From Curtobacterium sp. VKM Ac-2922 (GTDB taxonomy: Bacteria; Actinomycetota; Actinomycetes; Actinomycetales; Microbacteriaceae), in the NCBI RefSeq assembly GCF_022815645.1, contig NZ_JALGRO010000012.1, positions 62,001-126,000 on the forward strand: a stretch of 64,000 bases of DNA, read 5' to 3'. A program made the position numbers and the translations under genes. Below the pieces are notes generated by a model. It had not been told where the DNA came from. It was given only the letters and a program-made list of their open reading frames with translations, and did not search any database. This document shows, one piece after another, positions 8,348-16,685 of this stretch (position 1 is the stretch's first letter; the number at the start of each line of letters is the position of its first letter).

Positions 8348-8644
8348 TCAGCCCGCGGCGGTGCGGGTGAGCAGTGCTGCCTTGTCGGGGTGTTCGTCGA
8401 ACCACTTCGCGACGAACCAGCACATCGGCACGATGCGCTTGTCCGTCCGCTGTTCGACGTCGGCCACGGCGAACGCGACCAGCTCCGCCGCGTACCCGTG
8501 ACCCCGGTGCGCGGGCACCGTGACCGTGTGCGGGAACGCGACGGCGTCGTCGTTCTCCCGCTCGTCGAGCACGCTCACCAGTGCACCGTCGACGTACATC
8601 GCGTACCGCTGCCGATCGATCTCGTGGTGGAACTCGTGTGCCAT
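8348..8644 (-). CDS. Small GNAT-type N-acetyltransferase (YjdJ-like)
   Basis: A 98-residue protein matching the compact GNAT family (acetyltransf_CG-like). It has RQRYAMYVDGALVSVLDERE, then VTVPAHRGHGYAAELVAFAV, where the R/G-x-x-G-x-G/A loop binds acetyl-CoA, and a C-terminal CWFVAKWFDEHP. The start at 8644 matches the family length; the open frame extends upstream to 8728 without homology-like sequence. It stands back to back with the F420-reductase-like gene, with 51 bases between the starts, and is followed by the VOC gene. Acetyl acceptor unknown. Confidence 0.83.
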   Translation of the reverse strand: MAHEFHHEIDRQRYAMYVDGALVSVLDERENDDAVAFPHTVTVPAHRGHGYAAELVAFAVADVEQRTDKRIVPMCWFVAKWFDEHPDKAALLTRTAAG

Positions 8645-8695
8645 GCCGCCATCATGCCGCGGAATGCCGTCGCGGGGCGCGGAGTTGCATCGTGC

Positions 8696-9346
8696 ATGAC
8701 AACCATCGGCATCATCGGCGCAGGACACATCGGCTCACAGCTCGCACGACTGGCGGTGCAGCACGGCCACGACGTGGCGATCGCGAACTCCCGCGGCCCC
8801 GAGACCCTGCAGGACCTGGTCACCGAACTGGGTGACCGCGCCCGGGCCGTCACCCGCGACGAGGCCGCAGCGGCCGGCGACCTGGTCGTCGTGACCACGC
8901 CCCTCGCCGCCATCGAGACGATCCCCGTCGAGCCCCTGGTCGGCAAGGTCGTCATCGACACGAACAACTACTACCCCGAGCGCGACGGACACATCGCGGC
9001 GCTCGACGACGAGTCGACCACGACGGCGGAGCTGCTGCAGGACCACCTGCGGGGCGCGAAGGTCGTCAAGGCCTTCAACCACATCGGCGCCGCCGAGCTG
9101 ACCACCGCCGGCGCGCCGTCCGGCACCCAGGGCCGTCGTGCCCTGGTGATCGCGGGCGACGACGCCCAGGCCAAGCGCGTCGTGTCCGACCTGCTCGACG
9201 AGTTCGGCTTCGACGCCGTCGACGTGGGCGCCCTGGCCGAGGGCTGGCGCATCCAGCGCGACACCCCCGGCTACGGCAAGCCGGCCGACGTGACGGAGCT
9301 CGAGCAGCTCGTCGCCGACGCCAAGCGCTACCGCGACATGGCGTAG
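8696..9346 (+). CDS. NADPH-dependent F420 reductase-like / NAD(P)-binding oxidoreductase
   Basis: A 216-residue Rossmann protein of the family annotated as NADPH:F420 reductase-like. The N-terminus TIGIIGAGHIGSQLARLA carries the GxGxxG dinucleotide loop. VVIDTNNYYPERDGHI and VVKAFNHIGAAELTTAGAP are family strings. The C-terminus has VDVGALAEGWRIQRDTPGYG. The small size fits reductases that pass hydride between NADPH and a flavin-type cofactor. Whether this organism makes F420 cannot be judged here, so the cofactor is uncertain. The ATG at 8696 is chosen by comparison with the family; the open frame extends much further upstream without family sequence. Confidence 0.85.
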   Translation: MTTIGIIGAGHIGSQLARLAVQHGHDVAIANSRGPETLQDLVTELGDRARAVTRDEAAAAGDLVVVTTPLAAIETIPVEPLVGKVVIDTNNYYPERDGHIAALDDESTTTAELLQDHLRGAKVVKAFNHIGAAELTTAGAPSGTQGRRALVIAGDDAQAKRVVSDLLDEFGFDAVDVGALAEGWRIQRDTPGYGKPADVTELEQLVADAKRYRDMA

Positions 9347-9403
9347 CCCGCGCCCCCGGAACTGGGGCTGGGTGGGCCGGCACCTCCGCCGATAGAACTG
9401 ACG

Positions 9404-10480
9404 ATGGATCAGCCGACGGAGGGAGCTGCGCACGTGGCGTCGCATCGCATGCCCGATTCCGATCGACCCCGCCGGAGCGTCCCGGCCTGGGTGACGGCCC
9501 CCCACGACGACGGCCAGGAGGCCCCGGTCGCGTCCGCCTCGCAGGCGTCCGCGACCGAGCCCCCGGCTCCGCAAGCCCCGCCCGCAGCCGCACCGGCGCC
9601 GTCCGTGTCCGGTGCGGCACCCGGGTCCTCTGCGACGCCGGCCCCGGCCCCGGCCCCGCGGCTCGACCCGCACGCGGTCGTGCCGGACTACCCGCCGTCC
9701 CAGGAGTCGCTGCCGCCCGCGCCGACCTCGCCCGCGCTGCACACCGCGCCACTGGGCTCGTCGTCCGCCGAACCGGTCGTCGCGACCGCCGCGCCGGTGT
9801 CCCCGATCGACGCCGTCCGCGAGCCGGCACTCGCCGGTCCCGCACACCAGGGGCCCGTCGTGCCGCGCACCGGCCAGCCCCGGTTCTCGGTCCCCGGACT
9901 CGAACACGTGCTCGTCGAGGGCACCGAGCCGGAGACCACCGGACCCGTCGGCTACCGCACGCCCGCACGCTTCGCCCACCAGCAGGCCGGCTCCGTGGTG
10001 GCACCGGACCGGTCGTTCGATGCCGTCCTGGCCGCACCCGCGGTGCAGCCGGAGACGGTGACCCGACACCTGCCGACGGCGGACCTGCCGGACGTGACCG
10101 TTGCCGGGGAAGCCGACCCGGTCCTCCCGTCCGACACGGCTGCCGACGCTCGCCGCACGCTCGGGGCGACCCCGGCCGCTGCCCTGGGCGCCGTCGCGGG
10201 GATCGCGACGCTCGGCCTCGCCGCGTGGTGGTTCACCGCTCCCGCAACGGTGCACGCCGTCGGGCTGCTGCTCGGCCTGGTCGCGATCGTGTGCTCGTCC
10301 GTCGCACTGCGTGACCGCGCGGCCACGTGGCAGCGTCCGGTGGCGCTGCTCGGAGCCGTGCTCGGCGCGGTCGGCACCGTGGTGCTGCTGTGGGCCGTCG
10401 CGACCGCGCTGCTGCCGATAGCCGGCATCACCCTGCCGGACCTGACCGGCACGGCCACGGTCCCCACGCTCGCTCCCTGA
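9404..10480 (+). CDS. Proline/alanine-rich membrane protein of unknown function
   Basis: A 358-residue protein. Residues 1-250 are low-complexity, rich in Pro, Ala, Ser and Thr, and probably unstructured. Residues 255-345 hold three hydrophobic segments: LGAVAGIATLGLAAWWF, HAVGLLLGLVAIVCSSVAL and LGAVLGAVGTVVLLWAVATA. There is no signal peptide, so the long N-terminal tail should be cytoplasmic with a membrane bundle at the end. This plan recurs in actinobacterial DUF4190-like proteins, but I cannot assign a family firmly. It converges on the LysR gene. Confidence 0.75.
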   Translation: MDQPTEGAAHVASHRMPDSDRPRRSVPAWVTAPHDDGQEAPVASASQASATEPPAPQAPPAAAPAPSVSGAAPGSSATPAPAPAPRLDPHAVVPDYPPSQESLPPAPTSPALHTAPLGSSSAEPVVATAAPVSPIDAVREPALAGPAHQGPVVPRTGQPRFSVPGLEHVLVEGTEPETTGPVGYRTPARFAHQQAGSVVAPDRSFDAVLAAPAVQPETVTRHLPTADLPDVTVAGEADPVLPSDTAADARRTLGATPAAALGAVAGIATLGLAAWWFTAPATVHAVGLLLGLVAIVCSSVALRDRAATWQRPVALLGAVLGAVGTVVLLWAVATALLPIAGITLPDLTGTATVPTLAP

Positions 10481-10567
10481 CGCGCGCCTCCTCTCGCGCT
10501 CCTCTTGGCGCTTCTCTCGACGAACGGGACGCGCGGGGGCGGGCGCGGGCGGACGGGCGCGCGCGGA

Positions 10568-11425
10568 TCAGACCGCGCGGACGACGCCGCGGGACGTGAT
10601 CGCGTTCGTCAGGGCGTCGATCGGCTCGCGCTGCACGGTCGGGTTCGCGATGAGCACGTAGTCGACGGCGGGGAGGTCCGGCAGGCCCAGGCGCTGCGAC
10701 ACCTTCACCAGGTCGGCCGGGATCAGCGAGTGCGGGAACACCGCCACGCCGATGCCCGCACGCACCGCCGCGAGCACCCCGTTCACGTCGCGGGTGTTGC
10801 ACGTGATCCGCCAGGTCCGACCGGCGGCCTCGAGCGCGTCGATCGCCATCTGTCGGCTGATGCTCGGCGCCTGGTAGGCGATGAGCGGCACCGGCTCGTC
10901 CCGCTCGACCACGATGCCGTCCTGCGCCATCCACACCATCTGGTCCGTCGCGACCCGCGTGCCCTCGGCCGATTCGCCCGCGGTCTGCTTGATGAACACC
11001 AGGTCGAGCGCCCCCGCGTGCACCCGGCGCAGCAGCGGCGCGGACTGGTTCACGGTCAGCTCGAGGTTCACCTGGGGGTGCAGCCGTCGGAAGTCGCGCA
11101 GGATCCGGGGCAGCTGCGTGATCGCCAGGTCGTCGGCCGCGCCGAACCGCAGTCGCCCGCGGGTCGCCGAGCCGGAGAAGTACGCGTCCGCGGTGGCGTG
11201 GGCCGCCAGGATCGTCCGCGCGAACCCGGCCATCGCGTCGCCGTTGTCGGTCAGGCGGACGCCGCGGGTGTCCCGTGCGACCAAGGTGCGCGACACCGCG
11301 GTCTCGAGCCGACGGACGTGCTGCGACACGGTCGGCTGACTGATGCCGAGTCGGGCGCCGGCCTGCGTGAAGCTCTGCGTCTCGGCGACGGCCAGGAAGG
11401 TCTGCAACAGGACGGGATCGAGCAC
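10568..11425 (-). CDS. LysR-family transcriptional regulator
   Basis: A 285-residue LysR regulator. The N-terminal helix-turn-helix reads LQTFLAVAETQSFTQAGARL then GISQPTVSQHVRRLE. The rest is the periplasmic-binding-fold effector domain ending in DLPAVDYVLIANPTVQREP. The start is taken as the GTG at 11425, which has AGAGG seven bases upstream; an in-frame ATG at 11440 is possible. It is divergent from an MFS exporter, so it probably controls that gene and itself. The effector is unknown. Confidence 0.92.
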   Translation of the reverse strand: MLDPVLLQTFLAVAETQSFTQAGARLGISQPTVSQHVRRLETAVSRTLVARDTRGVRLTDNGDAMAGFARTILAAHATADAYFSGSATRGRLRFGAADDLAITQLPRILRDFRRLHPQVNLELTVNQSAPLLRRVHAGALDLVFIKQTAGESAEGTRVATDQMVWMAQDGIVVERDEPVPLIAYQAPSISRQMAIDALEAAGRTWRITCNTRDVNGVLAAVRAGIGVAVFPHSLIPADLVKVSQRLGLPDLPAVDYVLIANPTVQREPIDALTNAITSRGVVRAV

Positions 11426-11437
11426 GCGGGTGCCTCT

Positions 11438-11484
11438 CATTCGACATCGCAATGGAGTGATAGCAACCATACGGGGATCGAATG
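11438..11484. promoter_or_regulatory. Candidate LysR operator between divergent regulator and exporter
   Basis: Arms CATTCGA (11438-11444) and TCGAATG (11478-11484) form a perfect 7-bp inverted repeat around a 33-bp spacer. Inside lies ATC-N10-GAT (ATCGCAATGGAGTGAT), close to the T-N11-A signature of LysR boxes. The position between the two starts fits regulation of both genes. Inference from sequence only. Confidence 0.45.
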
Positions 11485-11548
11485 GGTCGGTGTCACGTAG
11501 TTTCGTTGGGGTACCAGTCCGCATCCGACGTTTCGGAGTCCCTGCACC

Positions 11549-12874
11549 GTGAGCGCGTCACCGACGACCCTCCCCCCGCCCACCGAACCCCTCCCGATCC
11601 AGACCACCCGCCCGCCGTGGCGCCACACGCTGATCGCGCTGTCCGTGCCGAACTTCCGGCTGTTCACGGCGACCAACCTGGTGGCGATGACCGCGGGCTG
11701 GATGCAGCGCATCGCGCAGGACTGGCTCGTGCTGCAGCTGACGGGCTCCGTCGCGCAGGTCGGCATCACCGTGGCGTGCCAGTTCGCCCCGATGCTGTTC
11801 TTCGGGCTGTTCGGCGGCGTCATCGTCGACCGGTTCTCCAAGCGCGCGCTGATGATGATCACCCAGGGCGCCTTCGCGGTCCTGTCGCTGCTGCTCGCGG
11901 TGCTGACGCTGACCGGGGTGGTGCAGGCGTGGCACATCTGGGCGATCGCGTTCGTCGTCGGCATGGTCACCGTGATCGACAACCCCGCACGGCAGGTCTT
12001 CGTCACCGAGATCGTCGGCCACGAGCACCTGCGGAACGCCATCAGCGTGAACTCGTCGGTGTTCCAGCTGGGCGGCATGATCGGCCCGGCGCTGTCCGGT
12101 GCGCTGCTGGTGGCCGTCGGTGCCGGGTGGTCGTTCGGCGTGAACGCCGTGGCCTGCGTCGCGGTCGTCGTCACGCTCGGGTTCCTGAAGACCTCGGAGC
12201 TGCACCGAACGCCGGCGGCCCCCCGCGGCAAGGGCCAGCTCGTCGAGGGGCTGCGCTACGCCGTCGGCAAGCCCACGATCATCGTGCCGGTCATCCTGGT
12301 CGCGTTCTTCTCCGTCTTCGCCCTGACGATGCCGGTGCTGCTGTCCGCCTTCGCCTCGAAGGTCTACGACGTCGGTGCCGGCGGGTACGGCCTGTTCAAC
12401 TCCGCGGTCGCGGTCGGCGCCCTGGTCGGAGCGCTGCTGTCGACCCGGCGCGCGGTGGTCCGGCTGCGCACGATCGTCGGCGGGGTGTTCTGGACCGGGA
12501 TCCTGCTGGTCGTGAGCGGCAGCATCCCCGTCATCGCGCCGTTCACCGTGATGCTCGTCGCGGTCGGCATGTCGCAGCTGCTGTTCATGACGGCGTCGAA
12601 CTCGCTCGTGCAGCTGTCGTCGAACATCGCGATCCGCGGTCGGGTGATGTCGCTGTACATCCTGGTGCTGCTGGGCGGGCAGGCCATCGGCGGGCCGCTG
12701 ATGGGCCAGGTCGTCGACCACTTCGGCGCCCACGTCGGGATGATGGTCGCCGGCGGGGTGCCGGCAGCCGCCGCGGCCGTGATCGGCGTGGTGCTCGCCC
12801 GACGCGGAGGCTTCCACCTGGGCGTGCGGGTGCGGCACCACGTGCCGCTGCCGGCGATCGTCGGGCACCGCTGA
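11549..12874 (+). CDS. MFS transporter (MFS_3/EntS-like drug exporter)
   Basis: A 441-residue major-facilitator protein with 12 predicted helices. The first motif reads NFRLFTATNLVAMTAGWMQ then IAQDWLVLQLTGS, typical of the EntS/MFS_3 group. The loop 2-3 motif is GGVIVDRFSKR, and a mid-protein VTVIDNPARQVFVTEIVG is a hallmark of this branch. The start is the GTG at 11549. Members export siderophores, macrolides or other small molecules; the substrate here is unknown. It is divergent from the LysR gene, and downstream lies a perfect 44-nt palindrome that should stop transcription. Confidence 0.9.
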   Translation: MSASPTTLPPPTEPLPIQTTRPPWRHTLIALSVPNFRLFTATNLVAMTAGWMQRIAQDWLVLQLTGSVAQVGITVACQFAPMLFFGLFGGVIVDRFSKRALMMITQGAFAVLSLLLAVLTLTGVVQAWHIWAIAFVVGMVTVIDNPARQVFVTEIVGHEHLRNAISVNSSVFQLGGMIGPALSGALLVAVGAGWSFGVNAVACVAVVVTLGFLKTSELHRTPAAPRGKGQLVEGLRYAVGKPTIIVPVILVAFFSVFALTMPVLLSAFASKVYDVGAGGYGLFNSAVAVGALVGALLSTRRAVVRLRTIVGGVFWTGILLVVSGSIPVIAPFTVMLVAVGMSQLLFMTASNSLVQLSSNIAIRGRVMSLYILVLLGGQAIGGPLMGQVVDHFGAHVGMMVAGGVPAAAAAVIGVVLARRGGFHLGVRVRHHVPLPAIVGHR

Positions 12875-12920
12875 CGGCGATCGACGCAGGCCGCTGACGG
12901 CGCTCGACGTGCACCGCTGA

Positions 12921-12964
12921 CGGACGGGAGGCCCGGTGCCAGCTGGCACCGGGCCTCCCGTCCG
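12921..12964. terminator. Perfect 44-nt palindrome, probable bidirectional terminator
   Basis: The sequence is exactly self-complementary: a 20-bp arm beginning CGGACGGGAGGCCCGGTGCC, the centre AGCT, and the reverse complement. It lies between two convergent genes, so it can serve both. There is no T-run. Each end carries the recurring 12-mer GCCTCCCGTCCG in opposite orientation. Confidence 0.8.
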
Positions 12965-12984
12965 ATGGTGGTCACCATCTGCGC

Positions 12985-13050
12985 GTCGCACCCCGCCACG
13001 AGCATCGCGCCCCGTCGGGACAGGGCGCGATGCTCGTTCAGGGGTGCGAC
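12985..13050. repeat. 66-nt palindromic element, copy A
   Basis: Ends GTCGCACCCC and GGGGTGCGAC pair perfectly, as do the inner arms GAGCATCGCGCCC and GGGCGCGATGCTC. Compared with copies B-D the inner arms changed on both sides (GAGC/GCTC instead of GACA/TGTC), so base pairing was kept. It lies in a convergent intergenic space. Confidence 0.85.
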
Positions 13051-13063
13051 CTGCCGCGGTGGA

Positions 13064-13711
13064 TCAGTACGCGACGCCGAAGCGCGCCTGGTGGTGCGCC
13101 GGACGCTCGATCTCGTCGACGAACGCGATGGCGTAGTCGGCACCGGAGATGTCCGAGTTGCCGTCGGCGTCGGTCAGCAGGACGTCGTCCGAGGTGCGGT
13201 ACGTGCCCCGACGCTCGCCGGGGTTGTAGCCGCCGAAGGCCGCCGCCGGGCTGACGTAGAACCAGTCGACGTCGGTGCCACTGGAGCGCAGCGCCTCGAG
13301 GACCTGCGCGTGGCTCTTCGCCTCGCCCTTGAACGCGTCCGGGAACTCGGCGGTGTCGAACAGCGCGGGGCCACCCTCGGCGACGAGCAGCGAGCCCGCA
13401 CCCCCGACGATGCCCAGGCGTGCGCCGGCCGCAGCGGCAGCGTCGACGAAGTGCTGGAACTTGTCCTTCAGCTCGCTGCCGTCGGCCTGCACGGCGTGCA
13501 GGGACACGACGACGACGTCGGCGTCCTTGGTGACCTGGGCCACGAAGGCCGCGTCGAACGCGTCGCCCTGGGCCAGGGTCAGGTTGTCGGCCGGGTCGAG
13601 CTTGGAGGTGTCACGGGCGACGGCGACGACCTGGTGGCCGCGCGAGAGTGCCTCGTGGGTGATGGCGGAGCCGGCGTAGCCGGTGCCTCCGAAGACGACG
13701 ATGGTGCTCAT
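13064..13711 (-). CDS. NAD(P)H-binding atypical-SDR oxidoreductase (YwnB-like)
   Basis: A 215-residue Rossmann protein. The N-terminus TIVVFGGTGYAGSAITHEAL holds the GxxGxxG loop of NmrA-like/atypical SDR proteins. RLGIVGGAGSLLVAEGG and DWFYVSPAAAFGGYNPGERR are family strings. Such proteins (YwnB, YhfK types) are small redox or stress enzymes without a well-defined substrate. It is divergent from an HxlR regulator. The 150-bp space between them contains a palindrome, so it may be induced by the same reactive quinone or aldehyde stress. Confidence 0.88.
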   Translation of the reverse strand: MSTIVVFGGTGYAGSAITHEALSRGHQVVAVARDTSKLDPADNLTLAQGDAFDAAFVAQVTKDADVVVVSLHAVQADGSELKDKFQHFVDAAAAAGARLGIVGGAGSLLVAEGGPALFDTAEFPDAFKGEAKSHAQVLEALRSSGTDVDWFYVSPAAAFGGYNPGERRGTYRTSDDVLLTDADGNSDISGADYAIAFVDEIERPAHHQARFGVAY

Positions 13712-13761
13712 GCGTGTTCCTCTCGTGGTGATGCGGTCTGTCGTGACTCACTCTAGGGGTG

Positions 13762-13778
13762 TTACTCTCTTTGGGTAA
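13762..13778. promoter_or_regulatory. Candidate HxlR-type operator
   Basis: TTAC-N9-GTAA lies between the divergent oxidoreductase and HxlR genes. YodB/QorR-type HxlR regulators bind TACT/AGTA-type palindromes near the same promoters. A triple 9-mer TTCGTCCCG follows at about 13813-13839. The assignment is inferred. Confidence 0.45.
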
Positions 13779-13861
13779 GTAGGCACCTGGTGGTGCGTGC
13801 CATTTGGCTCAATTCGTCCCGTTCGTCCCGTTCGTCCCGCCGTCGCGCGTCAGGAGTGTCC

Positions 13862-14227
13862 ATGAGTGCCCTCGAGTACAGCCCGTACGCGGCCGACTGC
13901 CCGTCGCGACAGTTGCTCGACCGGATCGGTGACCGGTGGAGCGTGCTGACGATCGGCACGCTGGCGTCCGGCCCCCATCGGTACTCCGCGATCGCAGCGG
14001 CGGTGCAGGGCGTGTCGCAGAAGATGCTGACGCAGACGCTCCGGGCCCTCGAACGCGACGGGCTCGTCACCCGCACGGTGTTCCCCGAGATCCCCCCGCA
14101 CGTCGAGTACGCGCTCACCGACGCCGGCCGGTCGCTCCGCACGGTGCTGCAGCCGCTCGAGGACTGGGCGACGACGCACATGCCCTCGGTCGCCGACGCA
14201 CGCGAGCAGTACGACGCCGCACACTGA
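13862..14227 (+). CDS. HxlR-family redox-type transcriptional regulator
   Basis: A 121-residue winged-helix HxlR protein. The start at 13862 is supported by AGGAG five bases upstream; the longer frame upstream has low-complexity Ser/Arg. The conserved N-terminal Cys is present (C13 in AADCPSRQ), which in YodB, HypR and QorR senses electrophiles. The HTH reads FRYSA-like PHRYSAIAAAVQGVSQKMLTQ. A quinone-oxidoreductase gene follows after 45 bases, the same pairing as QorR/qor2 in Corynebacterium. It is therefore probably a thiol-based repressor of quinone detoxification genes. The ligand is inferred. Confidence 0.9.
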   Translation: MSALEYSPYAADCPSRQLLDRIGDRWSVLTIGTLASGPHRYSAIAAAVQGVSQKMLTQTLRALERDGLVTRTVFPEIPPHVEYALTDAGRSLRTVLQPLEDWATTHMPSVADAREQYDAAH

Positions 14228-14272
14228 CCGGTCCCTGGAATCGACCGGCCGCGCTGGTGGTTGCTTGGAGAC

Positions 14273-15301
14273 ATGCGATCGATCGTCTACTCCCAGCCCG
14301 GTGACTCGTCCGTCCTCTCCCTCGTGGACCGTGACCTGCCGGAGCCCGCTGCCGGCGAGGTGCGCGTGCGTGTGGTCGTCTCCGGCGTGAACCCGACCGA
14401 CTGGAAGGCCCGCGCGGGCGGTACGTACGGCGACGGCCTGCCCTTCGCGGAGATCACGCCGAACCAGGACGGCGCCGGCGTCGTCGATGCGGTCGGCCCG
14501 GGCGTCGACGGGCTCGCCGTGGGAGACCGCGTGTGGCTGTTCATGGCCGCGGCATCGCGCCCGACCGGCACCGCGCAGGAGTACACCGTCGTGCCGGCCG
14601 CGCGCGTCGTGGCCCTGCCGGACGCCACCTCGTTCGACGTCGGTGCGTCGCTCGGCGTCCCCGCGATGACGGCCCACCGCGCACTCACCACGCACGAGGA
14701 AGGTCCGGCCCGCCTGGGACCCGGCGCGCTCGAGGGCATGACGGTCCTGGTCGCGGGCGGCGCGGGCGCGGTCGGCCACGCGGCGATCCAACTCGCCCGG
14801 TGGGCCGGGGCGACCGTGATCTCGACGATCAGCTCGGACGCCAAGGCCGCGCTGGCCACCGCAGCAGGGGCGCACCACACGGTGAACTACCGCTCCGACG
14901 ACGCCGCGCAGCAGATCCGAGCGATCGCACCCGACGGCGTCGACATCGTCGTCGAGGTGTCGATCCCGCAGAACGCCGACCTGGTCGCCGACGTGCTGGC
15001 GAACCACGGCGTGGTGTCGATCTACGCGAACAACGGTGGGGATGCGGCCTCGTTGCCGATCCGCCCGAACATGAGCGTCAACGCGCGGTACCAGTTCCTG
15101 CTGCTCTACACGATCGGCGACGAGGCCCTGGCCGCCGCGGCCGAGGACATCACCGAGGCACTGCACGACGGGGTCCTGCCCGTCGGGCCGGACGCCGGAC
15201 TGCCGCTCACACGGTTCGCTCTGGCGGACACGGCTGCCGCGCACGACGCCGTCGAGAACGACACCGTCGGCAAGGTCCTGATCGACGTCACCGAGGCGTA
15301 G
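14273..15301 (+). CDS. Zinc-free NADPH:quinone oxidoreductase (MDR family)
   Basis: A 342-residue medium-chain reductase. The N-terminus MRSIVYSQPGDSSVLSLVD is typical, and the substrate domain has VNPTDWKARAG and QDGAGVVDAVGPGVDG. The Rossmann loop reads VLVAGGAGAVGHAAIQLARW. No structural-zinc cysteine cluster is present, as in QOR/zeta-crystallin. It probably reduces quinones with NADPH. The ATG at 14273 follows GGAG by only two bases, so a TTG at 14261 cannot be excluded. It is the second gene after the HxlR regulator. Confidence 0.9.
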   Translation: MRSIVYSQPGDSSVLSLVDRDLPEPAAGEVRVRVVVSGVNPTDWKARAGGTYGDGLPFAEITPNQDGAGVVDAVGPGVDGLAVGDRVWLFMAAASRPTGTAQEYTVVPAARVVALPDATSFDVGASLGVPAMTAHRALTTHEEGPARLGPGALEGMTVLVAGGAGAVGHAAIQLARWAGATVISTISSDAKAALATAAGAHHTVNYRSDDAAQQIRAIAPDGVDIVVEVSIPQNADLVADVLANHGVVSIYANNGGDAASLPIRPNMSVNARYQFLLLYTIGDEALAAAAEDITEALHDGVLPVGPDAGLPLTRFALADTAAAHDAVENDTVGKVLIDVTEA

Positions 15302-15388
15302 GGGCGGGCCGCCGCCCTGCCTGCGCGTCGCACACCCGCGGCGCCGCACGCTCCGCACGTCGCACCCCGGCGCGTCGCACGCCCGCGC

Positions 15389-15454
15389 GTCGCACCCCGG
15401 CAGTGACATCGCGCCCCGTTCCCTCGGGGCGCGATGTCCGTCCGGGGGTGCGAC
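15389..15454. repeat. 66-nt palindromic element, copy B
   Basis: GTCGCACCCC/GGGGTGCGAC outer arms and GACATCGCGCCCC/GGGGCGCGATGTC inner arms. It is the same length as copies A, C and D. Upstream, between about 15320 and 15388, lie several broken left-arm pieces (CGTCGCAC...). Downstream a 14-bp unit CGGAGCGGACGCAG is repeated about three times (15461-15500). The 231-base gap between genes here holds nothing else. Confidence 0.85.
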
Positions 15455-15532
15455 ACGAAGGCGGAGCGGACGCAGCGGAGCGGACGCAGCGGAGCGGACA
15501 GCGGGGCCGTGCGGGCGGAGCGCTCGGCGACG

Positions 15533-15709
15533 TCAGCGCCGACGACGCGGACGGAGCGTCAGCCGCGCCCGCGCCGCGCGGAGCGCACGCTCGAGGTTGG
15601 CGGCGACGACGACCGGGTCGTCGTAGTCGGCGTCAGTGGCCTCGGCCCGGCGCTCCGACCGGATCGGCGCACGGCCGAACGAGAACGGACCCGGGTGCAC
15701 GCTCGTCAT
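15533..15709 (-). CDS. Small hypothetical protein, 58 residues
   Basis: An open frame from an ATG at 15709 encodes 58 residues with an acidic middle (TDADYDDPVVVAANLERALR) and a strongly basic C-terminus (ARLTLRPRRRR). The C-terminal helix plus arginine cluster could bind nucleic acid, but no family is recognised. It follows the GAF-like membrane protein by 32 bases on the same strand. The ribosome site is weak, so the gene is only moderately supported. Confidence 0.45.
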   Translation of the reverse strand: MTSVHPGPFSFGRAPIRSERRAEATDADYDDPVVVAANLERALRAARARLTLRPRRRR

Positions 15710-15741
15710 GGCGCCAGGGTACGACTGCGGACCGACAGTGG

Positions 15742-16551
15742 TCACGACGCCTGCTGCCGCTCGCGGACGGGGAACGCCAGCGTGCACGCCACGGCGACGT
15801 ACTGCGCGACGACGTCGACGTTGCGCACGTCGAGGTCGGCGAACGCCCCCGGTGTCGGGCAGTCGACGGTGAGCATGCCGAACGAGTAGCCGTCTCCCCG
15901 GATGACCACCGCGACGTACGAGCGGTAGCGCGGGTCGAAGTCCGGAGCATCGTCGGCGGCGTCGACGTCGGACTCGCGATCGCCCACCACCCGCGGCGGG
16001 CCGCCCGTCAGCACCCACTCGAGGTTGCGGTCGCCGTAGGGCGTGCCCGCGCGGAAGGTGCCAGCGGTGTCGTCGGCACCCCCGTGGCCGATCGGCTCGA
16101 GCGCGTCGAGCGCCGGCGACAGCAGGTACACGTTCGCGCGGACGTCGGGCACGTGCGGCAGCAGGTAGAACGCCAGTGCCGCGGCAGCCCGGTCGGCGAA
16201 CGCTCCGAGCTCGGAGCGGCGCGTCGGATGGTCGTGCGCCGCGAAGCGTGTGAGCCGCGTCGCGATCTGCCCGAAGCCGTACTGCACCGCCACTTCGTAG
16301 GCGGCGCGCGCCGCGGCACCGGTGTCCTCGGCGCGACGGCGGGCCGCTGCCGTGCGCCGCGCGCGGACCACCTGCCAGAAGACGACCGCGGCGAACACCA
16401 CCAGGGCAGCGACGACGAGCACGGCACGCTCGACGGGCACCCCGACCAGGTTGGGCAGCTGGAACACCGCCGTCGGAAGCGCTGCCGCGACGATCGGCAG
16501 CACGACGTCGCCGTACCGCCTGCCGCGCACCCGCTCGTTCCCCTGCCCCAC
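15742..16551 (-). CDS. Two-TM membrane protein with GAF-like cytoplasmic domain
   Basis: A 269-residue protein. Two adjacent hydrophobic segments (VVLPIVAAALPTAVFQLP and AVLVVAALVVFAAVVFWQVV) lead into an Ala/Arg-rich helix and then a domain of about 150 residues. That domain has a GAF-like pattern: VYLLSPALDALEPIGHGGA, SYVAVVIRGDGYSFGMLTVD and FADLDVRNVDVVAQYVAVA. GAF domains bind small ligands. No catalytic output domain is attached, so it may act as a sensor subunit or anchor. A short basic ORF follows. Confidence 0.75.
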   Translation of the reverse strand: MGQGNERVRGRRYGDVVLPIVAAALPTAVFQLPNLVGVPVERAVLVVAALVVFAAVVFWQVVRARRTAAARRRAEDTGAAARAAYEVAVQYGFGQIATRLTRFAAHDHPTRRSELGAFADRAAAALAFYLLPHVPDVRANVYLLSPALDALEPIGHGGADDTAGTFRAGTPYGDRNLEWVLTGGPPRVVGDRESDVDAADDAPDFDPRYRSYVAVVIRGDGYSFGMLTVDCPTPGAFADLDVRNVDVVAQYVAVACTLAFPVRERQQAS

Positions 16552-16685
16552 GCCTCGACGCTAGGGGCGACCACCGACGCCCCAGCGGCACCCGGCGCAC
16601 CCGGGCGTGCACAGCACACCCGGCGCGGGCAGCGCACCCTCGATCCACCATTGCCAACGCGACCCGATGCGGGGACCATCGCAGG

